A DNA stretch of 64,000 bases from contig PKDD01000139.1 in assembly GCA_002862465.1 (NCBI GenBank), positions 1 to 64,000 on the forward strand. Direction: 5' to 3'. The DNA comes from Haliea sp. (lineage in GTDB: Bacteria; Pseudomonadota; Gammaproteobacteria; Pseudomonadales; Halieaceae). Below are positions 1 to 10,025 of this stretch, piece after piece; the first letter of the stretch is position 1; each line of letters starts with the position of its first letter. A program made the translations under genes and the position numbers. Below the pieces are notes generated by a model. The model searched no databases. It was not told the DNA's origin and saw only the letters and a list, made by a program, of their open reading frames with translations.

Positions 1-67
1 AGTGAAACGATGTATCGCCGATGGTAGTGTGGGGTTTCCCCATGTGAGAGTAGGTCATCGCCAGGCT
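1..67 (+). rRNA. rrf: 5S rRNA, 3' end (5' part lies before the window)
   Basis: Sequence agtgaaacg..tgtatcgccgatggtagtgtggggtttccccatgtgagagtaggtcatcgccaggct matches the conserved 3' half of gammaproteobacterial 5S rRNA. Confidence 0.95.
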
Positions 68-76
68 TTAATCGTG

Positions 77-110
77 AATCCCGCAGCACTGCGTGCCGCG
101 GGATTTTTTA
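77..110 (+). terminator. Intrinsic terminator of the rRNA operon
   Basis: atcccgc(78-84)...gcgggat(98-104) stem followed by a T-run. Confidence 0.85.
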
Positions 111-239
111 TGGGCGATGAAAAGAATGCGCTGGAGGAGTTATACCGCCTGCAGTCTTTCTATGGTACCTGCTATTTGATGCCCCTTTGATGACAGCCCC
201 ACGCCTGTTTAGGCCCGCCTTTTCGTCTTTACGTCAGCG

Positions 240-1445
240 TTATAAAACGTCGATGATGTATGACCGAACAACACTGACGCCCATACTGTCTGTTAGGGTG
301 ACGCTGTAGCCATAAGGTCCTGGCACTACACTTGTTTCACCGCTTATGATGCCGCCGACTGGTGACATCGTAAAACCGGTAAAGTTATCGCTACCCACAC
401 CGAGCCAGTTGTAAGGTGGTGTTCCTCCCTCCGCTGCCATAGCTTCAGCATAAGGCATATTTCGAACTGCATCGCGTAACATTGCTGTCGTGATGGTCAA
501 TGTGGATGGCGGGATGTCGGGCCCCGAGGCAATAGCTAACGTCGCAGCTAACTGGTCTGTATTGTTGCCGTCGCTGACTTGATACACCAGTCCAAACGTT
601 CCTGCTTGGTTGGGAATACCTGCCAAAATGCCGGCTTTGCTAACGTTAAGTCCGGAGAGGCCGCCATTAGACACTAGCGTCCACATGTAGTCGCGTTTAT
701 CCCCACCCGACGCGCTTAGCACAGCCGCATAGCTGACCCCTACGGTGCCGTTAGGTAAAGTCGATGTAGTAATGGTCAGTGGAGAGGCAAATGCTGAAAC
801 GTTTAATATCAGCGCTTCTGACACTGTACGCGAATCATCCATCACGGAGACCTTTACAGCATATTGACCCTCCGCCGGAGCAATCCCGCTGAGTATGCCA
901 TCAGGTCCGAGTCCCAATCCACTGTTGCCACTGTCTAGCAGAGTCCACAGGTAGTCACCTTGCCCACCGACAGCCTCTAGAATTGCATTATAAGGTTTAC
1001 CCTGTTCGGCTCCCGTCAGTGGCGATGGCGTGGCAATAGCCAGAGGCTCGGGCCTATCACCTGTCACACTTAGTATGAAGGAGTTGATGACTTGCGTGTT
1101 CGTGCTGTCGGTTACGCGCAGGGATAGGCCATAATCCCCAGTTGGTGGCGCCGTGCCGGCAAGAATCCCTTGATTATTGATAGCTAACTCAGTGCCGCCA
1201 TTGTCAATCACCGACCATGCATACGGTTTTGCTCCTCCATCGGCCTCCACCAGTGCGGTATATGCGCTGCCATCGACAGCATTGGGTAAGGCCGTAGTAG
1301 TAATTGCGAGATCGCTAGTAACGTCTGGGTCGTCTGGAGGAAGAAATCCTGAGTCCCCACCGCCGCCCCCGCAAGCGGTCACGACGAACAATAACATACA
1401 CAAAACAGTCAAACGGCTAATAAGGGTAGCGTCCCGATTGATCAT
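240..1445 (-). CDS. Lipoprotein with four He_PIG-like (putative Ig) repeats
   Basis: Lipobox VVTACGGGGG after signal peptide; four repeats of the pattern L.I.T..L..a..g..Y.a...A.GG...Y.W.l. Confidence 0.75.
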   Translation of the reverse strand: MINRDATLISRLTVLCMLLFVVTACGGGGGDSGFLPPDDPDVTSDLAITTTALPNAVDGSAYTALVEADGGAKPYAWSVIDNGGTELAINNQGILAGTAPPTGDYGLSLRVTDSTNTQVINSFILSVTGDRPEPLAIATPSPLTGAEQGKPYNAILEAVGGQGDYLWTLLDSGNSGLGLGPDGILSGIAPAEGQYAVKVSVMDDSRTVSEALILNVSAFASPLTITTSTLPNGTVGVSYAAVLSASGGDKRDYMWTLVSNGGLSGLNVSKAGILAGIPNQAGTFGLVYQVSDGNNTDQLAATLAIASGPDIPPSTLTITTAMLRDAVRNMPYAEAMAAEGGTPPYNWLGVGSDNFTGFTMSPVGGIISGETSVVPGPYGYSVTLTDSMGVSVVRSYIIDVL

Positions 1446-1560
1446 TGATTATCCCCTGTAGTTCACAGAAGTAGGTATTTTTCAGCCCTAGCATACCGTG
1501 GATTATTTTTGAGATGTTCACTCGTAGTGTTAGGTTAGCACGACCTCCCGTGAAAATTCG

Positions 1561-1596
1561 AAAAATAACAGAATGCTAGTCGTGTTTGTTATTTTT
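1561..1596. repeat. AT-rich inverted repeat aaaaataaca / tgttattttt
   Basis: Perfect 10-bp arms 1561-1570 and 1587-1596, 16-nt spacer. Confidence 0.7.
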
Positions 1597-1696
1597 TACA
1601 TAAGCCCCTTTTTCTGGATAGGTTTGAATGGTTTAGAGTCGTGTCTCTTCTCATTCGCAGTTGCGCCTTAACACCACCTGACACGTTACGTCGTGC

Positions 1697-2575
1697 TTGC
1701 CAACTGATACCATCAACCCTATGAATCTGTCTTCAAAAGCTCAAAACCACCTGTCTGTGTCAGTGGTGCTGCACAATAGCCCGTTGGCCCTATTGAACAG
1801 CGCTATGCAGAGTTTGCGACGATCAGCTCAAGCCGCTTTCCAAGCTAATTGTTTGGCCCGAGTGACGGTGTATTTGATCGACAATTTATCGCAAGAGTTT
1901 TACCGCGCCGAGTTGATTCAGGAAATTGCGGGCTGGCCGCAAAGTGAATTTTTCGATATTCAATACCTTCCATTAGCGAGCAATCGGGGCTTCGGTGCTG
2001 GGCATAATGAAGTCCTCCAGTGGCTGGCGAGTGATTTCCATTTGGTCCTAAATCCCGATGTAGAGTTGCAGGACGATACGCTTCGGAGGGGCTTGACGTT
2101 GCTGCTGGACAATCAGGATGTTGTGCTGGCCAGCCCTAAAGTGTTTAGCGGCGGCGGCGAGCAAGAATTTCTGTGTAAACGCTATCCCTCGGTTCTTGTG
2201 TTGTTATTGCGTGGCTTCGCCCCGCGGCTTCTACGTCGTCTATTTCGTCAGCAGTTAGCGGCTTATGAAATGCGTGATTTGTGTCAGGATGAGGGCCAGG
2301 GACAAGTCGACGTGGCAATAGCGAGTGGATGCTTCATGCTGGTTCGCACACCTGACCTGCGAGCAACCAGCGGCTTTAATGAGGATTTTTTCTTGTACTT
2401 TGAGGATTTCGATCTGTCGCTGCGGCTGGGCAAGGTGGGCCGCCTCGTCTTTGATTCAGACATGCGAATTATTCACCATGGAGGTTATGCGGCGAACAAG
2501 GGTCCACGCCACCTATGGTATTTTATTGCATCGGGAATTAAGTTTTTTAAACGTCATGGGTGGCGCTGGATATAG
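1697..2575 (+). CDS. Family 2 glycosyltransferase (rhamnosyltransferase-like)
   Basis: GT2 features: NRGFGAGHNEVL, LNPDVEL, GCFMLVR, GFNEDFFLYFEDFDLSLR; start TTG 1697 or ATG 1721. Confidence 0.85.
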   Translation: MPTDTINPMNLSSKAQNHLSVSVVLHNSPLALLNSAMQSLRRSAQAAFQANCLARVTVYLIDNLSQEFYRAELIQEIAGWPQSEFFDIQYLPLASNRGFGAGHNEVLQWLASDFHLVLNPDVELQDDTLRRGLTLLLDNQDVVLASPKVFSGGGEQEFLCKRYPSVLVLLLRGFAPRLLRRLFRQQLAAYEMRDLCQDEGQGQVDVAIASGCFMLVRTPDLRATSGFNEDFFLYFEDFDLSLRLGKVGRLVFDSDMRIIHHGGYAANKGPRHLWYFIASGIKFFKRHGWRWI

Positions 2576-2622
2576 TCAGTCGTTAAAAGCTGTTAGACTT
2601 TATATTAACGGATCGGGTTTTA

Positions 2623-3336
2623 ATGGAAGCAAAAATGCATGAATTGAGGCGCATGGCCTACCTTGACGCAATGGGGGTTGACAGTTATGTGTCGCGTGCC
2701 CAGTTGCCCGGCGCAGCAACTACTCGACGGCTCGTGATCCGGACAGCGCCTAAAAACCAACAGCTGTCTGCTGCACCGGTACTCGAGCCCTTGCAAGTTG
2801 CACAGAACCCAGAGTCCGCGCTCGTCTCTCAACCTGTGCGCGCGGCAGAGAGGACATTGGATGCCAGTGCGTTGCAACGCGGCGAACCCGTTCCCCGCTT
2901 CAGTTTGACTGCAATTGTCGCTGGCAGTTGGCTGTGGCTTGAGGAGTTAGCCGGGCCACTCACCTCGGATCAGGTCAGACTGGTACAATCAATGGCTCAA
3001 GCTTTGCTACTGTGCCATCCATCACAAGGGGATGCGGTAACGCCTGCCGTCGAGCCAGATGTAGCGCAGTTTGATTGGCCGATTCACACGAATCAGCAGC
3101 TTGACCTTGGAAAAGAGGCAGCTCAAGCCAGTGTTGCCGGCTTTGTTGACAGAAGGCTGGGAGAACATGGATGCCGCGGTCTTGTGTTGCTCGGTGAGGC
3201 CTGTTTGCAGCGTGTGCCTCGGCAGCATATCAGTGTGATCACTGCGAATACGGTGAGCAGCGCGGAAATATTGGCACAGCCGTCCCTCAAGCGGCAAGTA
3301 TGGCGCGACTTGTTGCCGCTGGTTTGCGCGGCATGA
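2623..3336 (+). CDS. holD: Probable divergent DNA polymerase III psi subunit (HolD-like)
   Basis: Position immediately upstream of rimI as in E. coli; N-terminal YLDAMGVDSYVSRAQLPGA and C-terminal AQPSLKRQVWRDLL resemble the ends of HolD. Confidence 0.5.
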   Translation: MEAKMHELRRMAYLDAMGVDSYVSRAQLPGAATTRRLVIRTAPKNQQLSAAPVLEPLQVAQNPESALVSQPVRAAERTLDASALQRGEPVPRFSLTAIVAGSWLWLEELAGPLTSDQVRLVQSMAQALLLCHPSQGDAVTPAVEPDVAQFDWPIHTNQQLDLGKEAAQASVAGFVDRRLGEHGCRGLVLLGEACLQRVPRQHISVITANTVSSAEILAQPSLKRQVWRDLLPLVCAA

Positions 3337-3345
3337 GACACGATC

Positions 3346-3858
3346 GTGACCGAGTGTTTGCCGATCTGGTTCAAATTTTCTGTGGCACTATTGCATAAGG
3401 TTAGGCTTGCCTCTCCGGCTGACGCCGAATCGTTGGCGGCGATTGATGCCAGCGTTAATACTCATCCTTGGAATAAACGTCAGTTCGCTGTTATCTGCAG
3501 CTGCGGCGACCTACAGAAGCAGTGTGCGATGGTGGTTGAGGAGGACGGCCGAATAGACGGATTTTTGGTGTTTTCTCAGGTGCTGGACGAGGCCTCTATT
3601 TATAGTGTTGGCGTTAATTCTGCGCAACAGGGTAAAGGCCTCGGGCGTCTGCTGCTGCAAACTGCGTTGCTCAGGATGAGAGAGGCTGGTGCGGTCCGAT
3701 GTCTTTTGGAAGTGCGTCAATCCAATGTCGTCGCTCGGCGACTGTATGAGGGGAATGGATTTAACTTAGACGGAATACGCAAGCGCTATTACCCCACAGA
3801 GGGCGGGCGAGAGGACGCCCTATTAATGTCGCGGCACTTGAAAAGGAATATGCAATGA
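3346..3858 (+). CDS. rimI: Ribosomal protein S18-alanine N-acetyltransferase
   Basis: GNAT motif QGKGLGRLLLQTAL, LEVRQSNVVARRLYEGNGF; true start may be internal. Confidence 0.88.
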   Translation: MTECLPIWFKFSVALLHKVRLASPADAESLAAIDASVNTHPWNKRQFAVICSCGDLQKQCAMVVEEDGRIDGFLVFSQVLDEASIYSVGVNSAQQGKGLGRLLLQTALLRMREAGAVRCLLEVRQSNVVARRLYEGNGFNLDGIRKRYYPTEGGREDALLMSRHLKRNMQ

Positions 3859-4253
3859 ACGTTGTTGAGACTGAGTGGTGGACTCTAGCGCTTCCGCCTG
3901 AGTGGTGGGCAGACTCGGAGGAGGAAAGTATTTTGGTTGGTGATCGTGACGATGTAGGCTGCATCGAGATAAGCACGCTGCATAAAGAACAGGGAGACTT
4001 TGATCAAAATTCTGTGAACGCAATAGCGCAACAAGAGTCTGAGCGGGTGCTGCAGTGGCGGCCCGCGACGCTGGGAGAATTCTCTGGCGCCATGAGCCAC
4101 TATGTACAGGAGGGCGTAGCGGTGCGCGAATGGTATGTATCATGCGGTGCGCTGTTGTTATTTATCACCTACAGTTGTGATGAAGAAAACGGCGGGATGG
4201 ATGATGCGGCGGTGGATGAAATACTCGATACACTCATGCTGGTGGGCGAGTAA
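3855..4253 (+). CDS. Hypothetical protein, overlaps rimI stop
   Basis: ORF of 132 aa, ATGA overlap with rimI, no recognised domain. Confidence 0.7.
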   Translation: MNVVETEWWTLALPPEWWADSEEESILVGDRDDVGCIEISTLHKEQGDFDQNSVNAIAQQESERVLQWRPATLGEFSGAMSHYVQEGVAVREWYVSCGALLLFITYSCDEENGGMDDAAVDEILDTLMLVGE

Positions 4254-4259
4254 GTAAGT

Positions 4260-4973
4260 CTAGGACACAGCGCCTGTCACGCGCACGCGCTTGGCACCTT
4301 TTACCGGACGAGTCTTTAACGCGTCCTGACGTTTCTTTATCCGATCGTCGATGAGATTCTTAACCGCGATAATCAGACCGGTAAAGATAAAGGCTCCGGG
4401 TGGCAGAATTGCCAATAGAAATGGTTGGTAGTCTGGATACATTACGATTTTCCAATTGGCCGCGCTTGCACCGAACAGCAAATCCATATTTGCAAACAAC
4501 GCGCCCGTGCCACTTAATTCGCGCAGACCACCTAGCACCGCAAGTACACAAGCGAAGCCTAACCCCATAATCAGCCCGTCGTAGAAGGATGGCCCTATTG
4601 AATTTCGTGCAGCAAAGCCATCGGCTCGGCCTAAGATAACGCAATTGGTGGTGATTAGCGGCAGGAAAATACCCAGAATTTGGAACAATTCATACGTAAA
4701 CGCTTGCATCAATAATTCAATACAGGTGACGGCTGCAGCAATAATCATGACGAATGTCGGCAGGCGCACCGCATCGGAAACAAGATTGCGAATCAATGAC
4801 ACGGAGGTATTGGAAATAATCAGTACCATCGTTGTGGCAAGTCCCAGTCCCAGTGCATTGACTACGCTGCCAGTTACAGCAAGTAGCGGGCAGAGCCCTA
4901 ACAGTTGGACAATAGCCGGATTGTTTTTCCACAAACCATTAATGGATAGATCTTTGTAACTGACATCCGCCAT
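4260..4973 (-). CDS. rnfE: Electron transport complex subunit RnfE/RsxE
   Basis: [37 protein letters not shown]; rnf operon order. Confidence 0.96.
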   Translation of the reverse strand: MADVSYKDLSINGLWKNNPAIVQLLGLCPLLAVTGSVVNALGLGLATTMVLIISNTSVSLIRNLVSDAVRLPTFVMIIAAAVTCIELLMQAFTYELFQILGIFLPLITTNCVILGRADGFAARNSIGPSFYDGLIMGLGFACVLAVLGGLRELSGTGALFANMDLLFGASAANWKIVMYPDYQPFLLAILPPGAFIFTGLIIAVKNLIDDRIKKRQDALKTRPVKGAKRVRVTGAVS

Positions 4974-5626
4974 TAGGTGCTATCTCCATTGGGGCCAGCG
5001 TTGGTGTCGCCCCGATCAAATAGGCTGTTTCTATTGATTTTGGCAAATTGTAAGACCCTGAGAACTGCTGCAACCACGGCTCTCGGGGTAATAGTGGCGC
5101 CGGTGAATTGATCAAAAATGCCATTGTCTTTTTTGACAGCCCACCCGGCCAGCGTCGGGTTTTGCAGTGAGCGTCCATTGAAGCTCAACATCCAGTCAGA
5201 TTTTTTCAGGTCCACTTTGTCGCCAAGCCCAGGTGTTTCCCTCTGTGCGAGTGCACGGACACCTGCTATCGTACCATCTCGATTGACACCTACAATCAAC
5301 TCGATGTCTCCAGTGTAGCCATCGCGTGCGATGGCTGGAATTATCACTGCTATCACTTCTCCATTTTCTCGCGCGACATAAATTTTCTTGTCTTCTCTTA
5401 AGCCCAATTCCACGTCTTGTGGGCCAACGGCTATCGTGTCATCCAGCATTGAATTGTCATGTCGGCTTCTGGGAACAATCTGCAGTAGTGCCCTTTCTTC
5501 TGCTTCGCGTTTTTGCTCTGCGATGTCGTCTTTTGTTAGCAGGTGAGTGCCAGCGATGAGCGCAGTCGTGCACGCGGCAAAAACTGCAAGTAGAATGCTG
5601 TTGCGCGTAATAGATCGGCCAAGCAT
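4973..5626 (-). CDS. rnfG: Electron transport complex subunit RnfG (likely start [10 protein letters not shown])
   Basis: [14 protein letters not shown] flavinylation-type motif ([17 protein letters not shown]); ORF extends to 5701 but overlaps rnfD. Confidence 0.94.
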   Translation of the reverse strand: MLGRSITRNSILLAVFAACTTALIAGTHLLTKDDIAEQKREAEERALLQIVPRSRHDNSMLDDTIAVGPQDVELGLREDKKIYVARENGEVIAVIIPAIARDGYTGDIELIVGVNRDGTIAGVRALAQRETPGLGDKVDLKKSDWMLSFNGRSLQNPTLAGWAVKKDNGIFDQFTGATITPRAVVAAVLRVLQFAKINRNSLFDRGDTNAGPNGDST

Positions 5627-5627
5627 T

Positions 5628-6656
5628 TTATTCTCCTGCCCGTTTTTTACGATGACCATACGTACGAGGCTGGGTATAGTAATCGATGAATGGCGCAGCA
5701 AAATTCATAATGAGTACGGCAAAAGCCACTGAGTCTGGGTAGTTCCCCTCTATCCTAATAGTATATATTAGCACACCGATCAGGCCGCCAAAAATGAGAC
5801 GGCCGCGCAAAGACACGGCTGAACTTACAGGGTCAGTGACAATGAAGAAAGCACCAAACATAGTCGCGCCGCCTAACAGGTGGAACAAAGGTGACCCGCC
5901 ACTAGCGGAACTTCCGCCGTCATAAAAGATAGCTGCAAGTAGCCCAAGAGTGACCAGCATGGCCACAGGCGCATGCCAGGTAAATATGCGCTGATATAGC
6001 AGCCATACTCCTCCGGCTAAAAAGGCAATATTAGCCCACTCCCATCCACGACCTGACCAGCGTCCAAACTGCGGGTACTGGCCCCAGAGATCTTTGATCA
6101 GCAGGCTATTGTTTTGTTTTAAAAGATCCATTGGTGTCGCCATCGTGATGGCGTCATAAGCCGAAGGGGTGAAGCAAGCTTGCAAAGCCTCCATGAACCC
6201 CGGCAACTCTCCGAGACCGCGCGGTGGCGCCCACGCAGTCATTTGTATGGGAAAAGAAATGAGGAGAATAACATAGCCAACCATCGCAGGGTTAAATGGG
6301 TTGTAGCCGAGTCCGCCGTATAAGTGCTTTGCCAGCAGAATAGAGCTTGCAATGCCTACCGCAATGAGCCACCACGGAGCATAAGGCGGCAAGGCAATAC
6401 ACAATAAAACGGCCGTTACAAGCGCACTATAATCTTTGAGATAAAAGCCTAGGGGGCGCCGTCGAAGTTTTAGCGCAAGCGCTTCACATGCCAGCGCCAC
6501 GATGCTTCCCCACAGAATATTGACTAAAGTACCGAAGCCAAAAAAATGTGTCAGTACAATAATTCCGGGAATTGTCGCAAGCAATACACTTTGCATAACG
6601 CGCTGAGTGCTCATGGGTCCATGCGCGTGGGGAGATGTGAGACGCATCAGAGCCAT
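5628..6656 (-). CDS. rnfD: Electron transport complex subunit RnfD
   Basis: Membrane protein, NPFNPAMVGY and SAYDAITMATPM motifs; operon context. Confidence 0.96.
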   Translation of the reverse strand: MALMRLTSPHAHGPMSTQRVMQSVLLATIPGIIVLTHFFGFGTLVNILWGSIVALACEALALKLRRRPLGFYLKDYSALVTAVLLCIALPPYAPWWLIAVGIASSILLAKHLYGGLGYNPFNPAMVGYVILLISFPIQMTAWAPPRGLGELPGFMEALQACFTPSAYDAITMATPMDLLKQNNSLLIKDLWGQYPQFGRWSGRGWEWANIAFLAGGVWLLYQRIFTWHAPVAMLVTLGLLAAIFYDGGSSASGGSPLFHLLGGATMFGAFFIVTDPVSSAVSLRGRLIFGGLIGVLIYTIRIEGNYPDSVAFAVLIMNFAAPFIDYYTQPRTYGHRKKRAGE

Positions 6657-6657
6657 A

Positions 6658-8676
6658 TCATGCGTCCTCAGCGGTATTTAACAGCGGTTGCAAAGCATTA
6701 ATTTTCTCAGTTAGCCGGGCAACGGTTGATTCCAGCGCCTCGATGACCTTTGCCTCCTCGGCATTTTGATGGCTTTGCAACAGCGTGGCCTGCGTCTTTT
6801 TCAGGCGGTTCTGTAGTTTTTTTAGGTCGACACGCGCCTTCTCTTGCGGGCTTAACGCCGCTTCTGTTGTGCGCGCTTGCATCGCTCTTTCTATCGCAGA
6901 TTGCGCTGCGTCAGCCGGTCGCTGCTCTGCAGAGCGAGTGTCGAGATGCTGCTGATAGTCGTTTAGTGCCTGTTTTGCCACTGCCATCTTCTCTCTGGTC
7001 TTGTCGACACCGGTCTGCAGTGCGCCTACAAGATCGCTGCCCTCGGCTTGAGCCTGCTCCAGCTTGGTGGTTGCTGTGGTCAGTCGCTTTGCCGTTGATG
7101 CAATGGCTTTCTCCAACTTGTGCAGTTCACTTTCGTCGCCAGCACCGTCCTGCTGCTGTTCGGCTTTTTTTATCTTGGCTCGATCTATGGCGGCCTGAAT
7201 GGGGTCCTCTGCGCCACTTTCTTGAGCTGCTTCGGCACGCTGCTGTGCAGCGATTTTTCGTGCAGCGCGTTTAGCTTCTTTTTCTTGCTCAGCCTGCTCC
7301 AGGCGCTGCTGGCGTGCTTCAAATCGAATGCGCGATTGCTCCGCTATTTCATGGTCATGGCGCAGCTGTAAAATTTCTGATTTAGAGGCGCGATAATATT
7401 GCACCAGTGGAATATTACTGGGACAGGCAAAAGAGCAAGCGCCACATTCGATACAATCGAACAGGTTATGCTCTTCTAGTTTTTCGAATTCCTTTCCTTG
7501 TGCAAACCAGAACATCTGTTGAGGTAATAGGCTGGCGGGGCATACTTCAGCACACATTCCGCAGCGGATGCAGGCTTGAGCGGGCGGCGGTGTAGACAAC
7601 TCTGCTTCGCTCGGCGCTAGCACGCAGTTAGTCGTTTTAACAATAGGCACGCCCGTATCTGGTATTGTGAAGCCCATCATCGGTCCACCCATAATGAGGC
7701 GATTATTTTTCTCACTCTGATAACCGGCTTTGTCTATTAGGTATTGCACCGGGGTGCCGATGAGGACCTCAAAATTTTGTGGCTCACGCACGCTTTCTCC
7801 GGTCACGGTGGTGACTCTTGAGATGAGAGGCCGTCCCTTTACAACGGCATCGAAAATAGCCACAGTGCTGCCAATATTCTGGCATACAACGCCTACCTCA
7901 GAGGGCAATCCGCCACTGGGTACCTGCTGCCCAGTAAGGATCTCAACCAGTTGTTTTTCACCACCGGATGGATACTTTGTGGGAAATGTGACGATCTCTA
8001 TATTAGTGCCTTGTGCTGCCGCACACAGGGCAGCAATGCCCTCTGGTTTATTGTCCTCAACACCGATTAAAGTACTTTTGGGGCCAATAATTTGCTGCAG
8101 AATCTTTGTGCCCTCTATGATCTCGAAAGCTTGCTCGCGCATTAGAGCGTCGTCAGCTGTGATATAAGGCTCACATTCTGTGCCGTTGATAATCAGTGTT
8201 TCAATTGGAGTGTCAGCTTTGACCGAAAGTTTGACGGCACTTGGGAAGCCGGCACCGCCCATGCCTGCGATGCCTGCATTGCGAATTATACTGATCAGGT
8301 CAGCGGTTTCTAGCGTGCGATAATTCAAAACGCCACTGTGCGCTTCCCATTCGTCCTGCCCGTCTGTGGTAATTACAATGCAAGGTGCGAGATAGCCAGA
8401 CGGGTGTGCAATAAGACGATCCTCGATGGCGTGAATCGTGCCAGAAGTGGGTGCGTGCACGGGTACGCTTACAAAACCAAGCGCTTCAGCGATCATTTGT
8501 CCCTTGAGTACACGCTCACCAATGGCGACCAATGGGCGCGCCGGCGCTCCTATGTGTTGCGATAGTGGAATGATCAACTCAGGCGGTATACCTGCATCGG
8601 CAATAGGAGTCCGCACGGACTGGTGCTTGTTCTCGGTCGGATGGATGCCGCCGTGGAAGTCAAAAACTTTCCTCAT
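6658..8676 (-). CDS. rnfC: Electron transport complex subunit RnfC with long Ala/Gln/Glu-rich C-terminal tail
   Basis: [12 protein letters not shown] and [12 protein letters not shown] 4Fe-4S motifs; [12 protein letters not shown]-terminus. Confidence 0.96.
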   Translation of the reverse strand: MRKVFDFHGGIHPTENKHQSVRTPIADAGIPPELIIPLSQHIGAPARPLVAIGERVLKGQMIAEALGFVSVPVHAPTSGTIHAIEDRLIAHPSGYLAPCIVITTDGQDEWEAHSGVLNYRTLETADLISIIRNAGIAGMGGAGFPSAVKLSVKADTPIETLIINGTECEPYITADDALMREQAFEIIEGTKILQQIIGPKSTLIGVEDNKPEGIAALCAAAQGTNIEIVTFPTKYPSGGEKQLVEILTGQQVPSGGLPSEVGVVCQNIGSTVAIFDAVVKGRPLISRVTTVTGESVREPQNFEVLIGTPVQYLIDKAGYQSEKNNRLIMGGPMMGFTIPDTGVPIVKTTNCVLAPSEAELSTPPPAQACIRCGMCAEVCPASLLPQQMFWFAQGKEFEKLEEHNLFDCIECGACSFACPSNIPLVQYYRASKSEILQLRHDHEIAEQSRIRFEARQQRLEQAEQEKEAKRAARKIAAQQRAEAAQESGAEDPIQAAIDRAKIKKAEQQQDGAGDESELHKLEKAIASTAKRLTTATTKLEQAQAEGSDLVGALQTGVDKTREKMAVAKQALNDYQQHLDTRSAEQRPADAAQSAIERAMQARTTEAALSPQEKARVDLKKLQNRLKKTQATLLQSHQNAEEAKVIEALESTVARLTEKINALQPLLNTAEDA

Positions 8677-9302
8677 GCAGCGCGGCCCTCGTTTGGATTG
8701 CTAGGAATAACATCGGTGGCAATAATGTCCACGCGCCTGCTGACGGGGTCAGGTAGTTGCCAGTGCCAAGTCTTCAGCGATTCTTCCTCTGCAATCATGT
8801 CGATGCAGTCGACAGGGCAGGGCTCGACACACAGATCACAGCCGGTGCATTCGCTGCTGATAACTGTATGCATTTGCTTGGCCGCCCCTAGAATTGCGTC
8901 GACCGGGCAGGCCTGTATGCATTTAGTACAACCAATACATTCGTCCTCGCGGATAAACGCTACCGCTGCGATTTTTTTGGCCTCGCCGTGTTCCTCGTCC
9001 AGAGGCAGCGGCTCTAGATCCAACAAATCAGCGAGAGCCTGAACACCAGTCTCCCCACCAGGTGGACATTTGTTGATGGCTTCACCGCCGGCGATGGCCT
9101 CAGCATAGGGCCGACATCCAGGGTATCCGCACTGGCCACATTGAGTTTGGGGCAAAATATTGTTGATCTCATCTGCGATGGGATTGCCTTCGGTTTTGAA
9201 TTTCTCCGCAGCAAATCCCAACAGAGCGCCAAACACAGCGGCGAGCAGCACCAAAGCGATAATAGCAGCGAGCAGTGGATGTTGTGTTAGGAGGTCGATC
9301 AC
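8673..9302 (-). CDS. rnfB: Electron transport complex subunit RnfB
   Basis: [53 protein letters not shown]. Confidence 0.97.
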   Translation of the reverse strand: MIDLLTQHPLLAAIIALVLLAAVFGALLGFAAEKFKTEGNPIADEINNILPQTQCGQCGYPGCRPYAEAIAGGEAINKCPPGGETGVQALADLLDLEPLPLDEEHGEAKKIAAVAFIREDECIGCTKCIQACPVDAILGAAKQMHTVISSECTGCDLCVEPCPVDCIDMIAEEESLKTWHWQLPDPVSRRVDIIATDVIPSNPNEGRAA

Positions 9303-9308
9303 TTGTGT

Positions 9309-9887
9309 CTATACCAGCCCGGCAAAGCCCATAAAGGCCAGCGACATCAGGCCAGCGGTTATCATGCCCACTGCGGCACCTTTAAATGGCGCAGGCACAT
9401 CCGCCACCGTCAAACGTTCACGCATCGCGGCAAAAAGAACTAACACCAAAGAGAAGCCTGCACCCGCGCCGAACCCATAAAATAGCGACTCTAAAAAATT
9501 ATGATCCTTTGAAATATTCAACAGTGCGACTCCAAGCACGGCGCAGTTGGTGGTGATCAGAGGCAGATAAACACCTAGCACGCGATGCAATAGTGGGCTG
9601 GTCTTACGCATCACCATTTCAGTAAATTGTACGACCACCGCAATCACCAAAATGAATGCAATCGTCTTTAAGTAGCTTAGTCCTAGCGGGACTAGCAAGA
9701 ATTGATAGGTTAGGTTGCTGCAGGCTGCCGCAAGAGTGAGCACAAAGGTAGTCGCCATAGACATGCCCATCGCGGCTTCCAGCTTGTTTGACACGCCCAT
9801 AAATGGGCACAGGCCCAAAAACTGTACCAGTACGAAATTATTGACCAGAATGGCGCCGATCAACAGTATGGAATAGTCTGCCAGCAT
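9309..9887 (-). CDS. rnfA: Electron transport complex subunit RnfA
   Basis: [28 protein letters not shown]. Confidence 0.97.
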   Translation of the reverse strand: MLADYSILLIGAILVNNFVLVQFLGLCPFMGVSNKLEAAMGMSMATTFVLTLAAACSNLTYQFLLVPLGLSYLKTIAFILVIAVVVQFTEMVMRKTSPLLHRVLGVYLPLITTNCAVLGVALLNISKDHNFLESLFYGFGAGAGFSLVLVLFAAMRERLTVADVPAPFKGAAVGMITAGLMSLAFMGFAGLV

Positions 9888-10025
9888 GATTAGTTTCTCG
9901 CTGTACCTCGCGCTATCAGCAACCCGGCGCTCGGAATTCCGGGACCGTCATTTTAGCGTTTACGACGGACTAAAGGGGTCTAATTTTACAGACTAACGAC
10001 CAGTAGGTAAAAAGAGTTTTGGGGA

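Noticed and set aside
6750-8704. Several + strand ORFs (174, 83, 62, 145, 75 and 88 aa) opposite rnfC
   Set aside because: They lie antisense to the well-supported rnfC coding frame and have low-complexity, unfamiliar translations; shadow ORFs of GC-rich coding sequence
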